From the NCBI RefSeq assembly GCF_905372115.1, contig NZ_CAJPNR010000041.1, positions 1 through 19,129 on the forward strand: 19,129 nt of DNA. Reading direction: 5' to 3'. Made by a program: the position numbers and the translations under genes. How positions within the stretch are numbered: position 1 is the first letter of the stretch; every line of letters begins with the position of its first letter. The DNA is from an uncultured Streptococcus sp. (GTDB lineage: Bacteria; Bacillota; Bacilli; Lactobacillales; Streptococcaceae). Positions 15,037 to 19,129 of the stretch are shown piece after piece. A model generated the notes under the pieces. The model was not told where the DNA came from, searched no databases, and saw only the letters and a list, made by a program, of their open reading frames with translations.

Positions 15037-15080
15037 CTCTTTGGACTTGCTTTTATGGCCTTGTATCTTAAGGAGTAATC

Positions 15081-16415
15081 ATGACGAAAACCTATCATTT
15101 TATCGGGATTAAGGGCTCTGGTATGAGCGCTTTGGCTTTGATGCTGCACCAGATGGGCCATAAGGTTCAGGGCAGTGATGTTGATAAATATTATTTCACT
15201 CAGCGCGGTCTGGAGCAGGCTGGCATTTCCATCCTGCCTTTTGATGAAAAGAATATCCAGCCAGACTTCGAAATCATTGCTGGCAATGCCTTTCGTCCAG
15301 ATAACAATGTAGAAATTGCCTATGCAGACGCAAACGGTATTGGCTATAAACGCTACCATGAGTTTTTAGGTGGCTTTATGCGTGACTTTGTCAGCTTGGG
15401 AGTGGCTGGTGCCCACGGGAAGACCTCTACAACGGGGATTCTTTCCCACGTTCTCTCCAATATCACGGATACTAGCTATCTGATTGGAGATGGTACAGGC
15501 CGCGGTTCTGCCAATGCCAAGTACTTTGTCTTTGAGTCAGACGAGTACGAGCGTCATTTCATGCCTTATCATCCGGAATATTCGATTATTACCAATATCG
15601 ACTTTGACCATCCGGATTATTTCACGAGTCTGGAAGATGTCTTTAACGCTTTCAATGACTATGCCAAGCAGATTACCAAAGGACTCTTCATTTATGGAGA
15701 AGATGAGCAGCTGCGCCGGATTACGTCCAAGGCTCCGATTTACTACTATGGCTTCAAGGAAGAGGGCAATGACTTTGTTGCTCACGACCTCTTGCGTTCT
15801 ACCAGCGGTTCAGGATTTAAAGTTTCTTTCCGCGGGCAAGAGCTGGGTGAGTTCCAAATTCCAAGCTTTGGTCGCCACAACATTATGAATGCGACAGCAG
15901 TCATCGGTCTCTTGTACACTGCAGGTCTTGATTTGGATCTAGTTCGGGAACACCTCAAGACTTTTGGCGGAGTTAAGCGCCGTTTCACTGAAAAGATTGT
16001 CAACGAAACAGTTATCATTGATGACTTTGCTCACCATCCGACGGAAATTATTGCGACCCTGGATGCAGCCCGTCAGAAGTATCCAAGCAAGGAAATCGTG
16101 GCAATCTTTCAGCCGCACACCTTCACTCGGACCATTGCTCTCTTGGACGAATTTGCGGAAGCCCTAAATCAGGCTGACTCAGTCTATTTAGCTCAGATTT
16201 ACGGTTCTGCGCGTGAGGTGGACAATGGCGATGTTAAGGTCGAAGATCTGGCTGAAAAGATTGTGAAGCGGGCCAAGGTTATTGACGTGGATAATGTTTC
16301 TCCGCTTCTTGACCACGATAATGCCGTTTATGTCTTTATGGGAGCTGGTGACATCCAGACCTATGAATATTCCTTTGAACGTCTCCTGTCCAATCTGACC
16401 AGCAACGTTCAGTAG
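15081..16415 (+). CDS. murC: UDP-N-acetylmuramate--L-alanine ligase
   Basis: Cytosolic ATP-dependent ligase that adds L-alanine, the first stem residue, to UDP-MurNAc in peptidoglycan precursor synthesis. At 444 aa it is full length. The N-terminal Rossmann domain begins FIGIKGSGMSALALM (G12, G14). The central domain has the ATP loop GAHGKTSTTG (K114, T115), ESDEYERHFMPYHP and NIDFDHPDYF, with the magnesium-linked Glu and His. The C-terminal domain has RRFTEK, DDFAHHPTEI and FQPHTFTRT. AAGGAG at 15069-15074 precedes ATG 15081. Two GNAT genes follow at 11 nt, suggesting one transcript. The structured region upstream may regulate it. Confidence 0.98.
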   Translation: MTKTYHFIGIKGSGMSALALMLHQMGHKVQGSDVDKYYFTQRGLEQAGISILPFDEKNIQPDFEIIAGNAFRPDNNVEIAYADANGIGYKRYHEFLGGFMRDFVSLGVAGAHGKTSTTGILSHVLSNITDTSYLIGDGTGRGSANAKYFVFESDEYERHFMPYHPEYSIITNIDFDHPDYFTSLEDVFNAFNDYAKQITKGLFIYGEDEQLRRITSKAPIYYYGFKEEGNDFVAHDLLRSTSGSGFKVSFRGQELGEFQIPSFGRHNIMNATAVIGLLYTAGLDLDLVREHLKTFGGVKRRFTEKIVNETVIIDDFAHHPTEIIATLDAARQKYPSKEIVAIFQPHTFTRTIALLDEFAEALNQADSVYLAQIYGSAREVDNGDVKVEDLAEKIVKRAKVIDVDNVSPLLDHDNAVYVFMGAGDIQTYEYSFERLLSNLTSNVQ

Positions 16416-16426
16416 AAGGAGACTTG

Positions 16427-16939
16427 ATGGAAGCACCGATTCGAATCAGGCAGGCTGAATTGAGCGACTGGGAAGAAATTCTTGCAATTGAGAAGCTAAA
16501 TTTTCCAGCAGCAGAAGCAGCCAGTTCAGAAGTTCTCAAAGAACGGATTGAGCAGATTCCAGATACTTTTTTGCTAGCGGAGCTACATGGCCAGCTGGCG
16601 GGCTATATTGTTGGACCAGCTATTCAGGCGCGATATCTGACAGATGATCTCTTTAGTAAGGTGAGTGCTAATCCTCCTGAAGGTGGCTTCATTGCCGTCC
16701 AAAGTCTGTCCGTCCATCCTGATTTTCAGAGGCAGGGGGTCGGAACCTTATTGCTTGCAGCTCTCAAGGAGACAGCTGTTCAGCAAAATCGACAGGGCAT
16801 TAGCCTAACCTGTCATGATGAGCTGATACCTTATTATGAGATGAATGGTTTCGTCTACGAAGGGATTTCTGACTCAACTCATGGTGGGGCTGTTTGGTCT
16901 GATATGGTGTGGGAAAATCCCAATTTTAAGGAGAAGTGA
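16427..16939 (+). CDS. GNAT-family N-acetyltransferase (first of tandem pair)
   Basis: A 170-aa single-domain acetyltransferase that should use acetyl-CoA. Motif A is present (LSVHPDFQRQGVGTLLL, Q103-G104-x-G106), after a beta strand with GGFIAVQ. The C-terminal half has SLTCHDELIPYYEMNGFVYEG, giving the Tyr commonly used as general acid. The overall pattern, with a Cys-His-Asp segment before the Tyr pair, recalls the arylalkylamine (AANAT-like) branch, but the substrate is unknown. The frame can be extended to TTG 16424; ATG 16427 fits AAGGAG (16416-16421) better. It is 11 nt after murC. Its stop shares one base with the next gene, which is its paralogue. Confidence 0.88.
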   Translation: MEAPIRIRQAELSDWEEILAIEKLNFPAAEAASSEVLKERIEQIPDTFLLAELHGQLAGYIVGPAIQARYLTDDLFSKVSANPPEGGFIAVQSLSVHPDFQRQGVGTLLLAALKETAVQQNRQGISLTCHDELIPYYEMNGFVYEGISDSTHGGAVWSDMVWENPNFKEK

Positions 16940-17454
16940 TGATTATCCGTCAAGCTCAAATGGCTGACTTAGATGCCATTAATGCTATCGAATTGGAAAA
17001 TTTCAGTCCAGAAGAGGCTGTTAGCCGAGAAAGTCTAGCAGCACATATCCAAACCCTATCTTCGACTTTTTTGGTAGCGGAAAAGGATGGTAAGATTTTG
17101 GGATATCTGGAGGGACCTGTCCGTCCAGAACGTTATTTAAAGGATATTTCCTTTACAGAGGAGATTGAAGATTATGGTCATCTGGACGGTGGCTTTATCT
17201 CTCTGACCAGCCTTTCTATCTCGAAAGATGCTCAGGGGATGGGAGTCGGCCGCAAGCTACTGCAAGCTATGAAAGAGATTGCTATAGCAGATGAACGCCA
17301 CGGCATCAATCTGACCTGCCACGACTATCTCACCGCTTACTACGAGAAGCATGCCTTTGTAAATGAAGGTTTGTCACAATCAACTTACGCAGGTGCTACT
17401 TGGTTTGATATGGTCTGGGAAAATCCTAGTCTCAAACTGCAAAAAAACCAATAA
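16939..17454 (+). CDS. GNAT-family N-acetyltransferase (second of tandem pair)
   Basis: A 171-aa acetyltransferase clearly related to the preceding gene along its whole length: both open IRQA, share a GGFI strand, the acetyl-CoA loop (here AQGMGVGRKLL, 98-108), LTCHD followed by YYE, an FVxEG strand and a final MVWENP. This points to a tandem duplication with later divergence. The substrate is unknown and may be an amine, amino acid or protein N-terminus. ATG 16939 overlaps the previous stop (TGATG). AAGGAG at 16928-16933 lies 5 nt from it and only 2 nt from the alternative GTG at 16936, so the ATG is chosen. No terminator is evident after it; the mltG promoter follows. Confidence 0.88.
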   Translation: MIIRQAQMADLDAINAIELENFSPEEAVSRESLAAHIQTLSSTFLVAEKDGKILGYLEGPVRPERYLKDISFTEEIEDYGHLDGGFISLTSLSISKDAQGMGVGRKLLQAMKEIAIADERHGINLTCHDYLTAYYEKHAFVNEGLSQSTYAGATWFDMVWENPSLKLQKNQ

Positions 17455-17477
17455 TAAGCTAGAAAATCCTACTCTTA

Positions 17478-17506
17478 TTGCATTTATCTGACTTTTAAGA
17501 TATAAT
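17478..17506 (+). promoter_or_regulatory. mltG promoter
   Basis: TTGCAT (17478-17483), a 17-bp spacer and perfect TATAAT (17501-17506). The predicted start of the RNA is near 17513, so an ATG at 17505, which overlaps the -10, cannot be the translation start for this transcript. Confidence 0.85.
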
Positions 17507-17522
17507 GTTAGGGATTATGATG

Positions 17523-17540
17523 AAGGAGGTCAAATTTTTG
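17523..17540 (+). promoter_or_regulatory. Ribosome site that fixes a TTG start for mltG
   Basis: AAGGAGG at 17523-17529 lies 8 nt before TTG 17538-17540, ideal spacing. In-frame ATGs at 17517 and 17520 lie before or touch this site and have no Shine-Dalgarno of their own. The protein from TTG begins M-TEKSQDKEKNLSFKEQ, similar to the pneumococcal MltG start as I recall it. Confidence 0.82.
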
Positions 17541-19004
17541 ACTGAAAAATCACAAGACAAAGAGAAGAATCTGAGCTTTAAAGAGCAGATTTTGAAAGAC
17601 TTAGCTGGAGAAAAGGAAGAACAAACTCCCTCTTCAACTAGCCAGTCAGAAGCGGACTCTGCTTCTGCAAAAGAAACAGTAGCTGCGGAGGACTTTGAAG
17701 CTAGACCGGCTTCGGTAGATGTTTCCTACAAGGTTGCAGAGAATGAAAAGGCTCACCCTCAGGTCTATGGCCGAGTGGATGAGGAAGATAAGAAGCCCAA
17801 TGAGGTCCTATCTCGGGCTAATCGGGCTAACAACACGGTCAAGAAAAAACGCCAAAATACATTAGCCCGCAGAATTATGACAACGGTTCTGCTGATTGTC
17901 CTGCTGGGACTTGTGGTCACAGGAGTTGTCGGCTATACTTATGTATCTTCAGCTCTTAAACCTGTTGATGCAAACGCAACAGAGTATGTGACGGTTGAAG
18001 TTCCAGAAGGCTCAAGCTCTAAACAGATTGGGGAAATCCTCGAGAAAAAGGGGCTGATTAAAAATGCCCAAGTTTTTAGTCTCTATTCCAAGATTAAAAG
18101 CTTTAACAATTACCAGTCTGGCTATTACAATCTCCAGAAGAGTATGGACCTAGATACCATTGCTCGGCAGCTTCAGGAAGGTGGAACAGATACACCGCAA
18201 CCACCAGTTGTTGGTAAGGTTACTATTCCTGAAGGCTATACACTGGAGCAGATTGCAGAGGCTGTGACGGTTAATGCAGCTGCAACTTCTAAGAAGACTA
18301 GTAAGACACCTTTTAGCAAGGACGATTTCCTAGCTAAGGTGCAGGATGAAGCTTTCATTTCCAAGATGGCGGCTAAGTATCCACAGCTGCTGAGCACTTT
18401 GCCAAGCAAGGACAGCGGAGTCAAGTATCGCTTAGAAGGTTACCTCTTCCCTGCCACTTATAACTATGGTGAGGATGCGGATTTGGAAAGCTTGATTGAC
18501 CAGATGTTGGGCGCTATGAATACCAATCTGTCTTCTTACTACTCTACTATCGAAGCGAAGAACCTAACGGTTAATGAAGTTCTGACACTTGCTTCTTTGG
18601 TGGAAAAAGAAGGTTCGACAGACCAGGACCGTAAAGATATTGCCAGTGTATTTTACAATCGTCTCAATCAAGCGATGCCGCTTCAGAGTAATATCGCTAT
18701 CCTTTATGCTCAAGGCAAGCTAGGAAAGAAAACGACTCTGAAAGAGGACGCTGAGATTGATACCAATATCGACTCGCCTTTCAATGTCTATAAAAAAGAA
18801 GGGCTTATGCCTGGGCCAGTTGATAGTCCAAGCCTGTCAGCTTTGGAAGCTACCATTAATCCAAGTAAGACGGACTACCTCTACTTTGTGGCAAATGTTG
18901 AAACAGGCGCTGTTTACTTCGCCAATACTTATGAGGAACACGCTAAAAATGTTGAGGAGCATGTCAACAGCAAGCTCACTCAATCCAGCAGCAGTTCTAA
19001 TTAG
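17538..19004 (+). CDS. mltG: Endolytic murein transglycosylase MltG
   Basis: A membrane-anchored lytic transglycosylase of the YceG family that cuts nascent glycan strands and, in pneumococcus, works with the peripheral growth machinery. From TTG 17538 it is 488 aa. About 110 cytosolic, charged and probably disordered residues come first, with a Lys/Arg-rich patch before the single membrane helix (about 115-137). Outside the membrane come a LysM-like segment (VTVEVPEGSSSKQIGEIL and IPEGYTLEQIAEAV) and the catalytic YceG domain with LASLVEKEG, where E356 corresponds by motif to the catalytic Glu of E. coli MltG. PLQSN and the MPGPVDSPSLSALEATINP motif follow. A Ser-rich end closes the protein. 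It has its own promoter, and greA often follows in streptococci, beyond this window. Confidence 0.96.
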   Translation: MTEKSQDKEKNLSFKEQILKDLAGEKEEQTPSSTSQSEADSASAKETVAAEDFEARPASVDVSYKVAENEKAHPQVYGRVDEEDKKPNEVLSRANRANNTVKKKRQNTLARRIMTTVLLIVLLGLVVTGVVGYTYVSSALKPVDANATEYVTVEVPEGSSSKQIGEILEKKGLIKNAQVFSLYSKIKSFNNYQSGYYNLQKSMDLDTIARQLQEGGTDTPQPPVVGKVTIPEGYTLEQIAEAVTVNAAATSKKTSKTPFSKDDFLAKVQDEAFISKMAAKYPQLLSTLPSKDSGVKYRLEGYLFPATYNYGEDADLESLIDQMLGAMNTNLSSYYSTIEAKNLTVNEVLTLASLVEKEGSTDQDRKDIASVFYNRLNQAMPLQSNIAILYAQGKLGKKTTLKEDAEIDTNIDSPFNVYKKEGLMPGPVDSPSLSALEATINPSKTDYLYFVANVETGAVYFANTYEEHAKNVEEHVNSKLTQSSSSSN

Positions 19005-19024
19005 ACTGCTGTCATTGCAGACGA

Positions 19025-19057
19025 GAGAAAGCTAGCGCATTTTGTTCTAGCTTTCTC
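19025..19057 (+). terminator. Perfect 11-bp hairpin after mltG
   Basis: GAGAAAGCTAG (19025-19035) pairs perfectly with CTAGCTTTCTC (19047-19057) around an 11-nt loop. No T run follows (GGTCCTGC), so it may be an RNA-stabilising hairpin or a weak terminator that works with the next one. Confidence 0.6.
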
Positions 19058-19073
19058 GGTCCTGCTATATAAA

Positions 19074-19118
19074 AAAGGGACTGATACAGACTTGTCTCAG
19101 CCTCTTGTTTTAGTTTTA
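19074..19118 (+). terminator. Probable rho-independent terminator at the window end
   Basis: CTGATACA (19081-19088) pairs with TGTCTCAG (19093-19100), one mismatch, loop GACT. The stem can be extended outward by GGG (19077-19079) with CCT (19101-19103). TTGTTTTAGTTTT follows. This would end the mltG transcript. Confidence 0.65.
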
Positions 19119-19129
19119 AAATAAAAGAA

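Noticed and set aside
16424..16426. TTG start for the first GNAT gene
   Set aside because: Only 2 nt from AAGGAG; the adjacent ATG at 16427 has a better distance.
1..19129. CRISPR arrays, insertion sequences, prophage genes, tRNA or rRNA
   Set aside because: No regular spaced repeats, transposase motifs, cloverleaf or rRNA segments were seen on either strand.

Overview
The window is a stretch of core chromosome from a low-GC Gram-positive coccus, almost certainly a Streptococcus of the sanguinis/mitis type. The reasons are the gnd-ritR pair, a RitR with both hallmark residues (N53 in place of the phosphoacceptor Asp, and C128), the nrdR-dnaB-dnaI-der cluster, and the SNF2 helicase-unknown-murC-GNAT-GNAT-mltG order. 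All complete genes lie on the + strand. I cannot fix the species without a search.

Layout: 1-644 holds no intact gene. It carries a C-terminal fragment of a RelE/ParE-type toxin, a terminator and the gnd promoter. 645-2811 is a gnd-ritR operon (6-phosphogluconate dehydrogenase plus an orphan redox-responsive regulator) ended by a strong terminator. 2963-6145 is a maltose/glucose PTS unit: a promoter with a perfect CcpA cre site, the fused EIICBA transporter malT (ptsG-type), and an EEP-superfamily protein best explained as the maltose 6'-phosphate phosphatase MapP, then a terminator. 6224-10937 is a replication and translation-factor unit: nrdR, dnaB and dnaI (zero-gap junctions), a nitroreductase-family flavoprotein (4-nt overlap) and der, then a terminator. 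10952-14085 is a SNF2-family helicase with an N-terminal SWIM zinc finger. 14087-17454 holds an uncharacterised Lys/Pro-rich 219-aa protein with its own promoter, a 281-nt structured intergenic region, murC, and two tandem paralogous GNAT acetyltransferases. 17478-19129 is mltG with its own promoter and a TTG start, then two hairpins.

How the genes work together: gnd and malT/mapP serve carbon flow, with carbon catabolite control visible on malT. NrdR (dNTP supply), DnaB and DnaI (helicase loading) and Der (50S maturation) couple growth to replication and ribosome assembly. MurC and MltG act at the start and the end of peptidoglycan synthesis. I see no tRNA, rRNA, IS element, prophage or CRISPR array.

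The region is mostly ordinary housekeeping DNA, and I found no clear new multi-gene system. Best second looks: the MalT-MapP maltose route, a near-identical operator/promoter-like motif in two intergenic regions, the structured leader before murC, the unknown protein between SNF2 and murC, a cysteine-free DnaI, and the decayed toxin-antitoxin locus.
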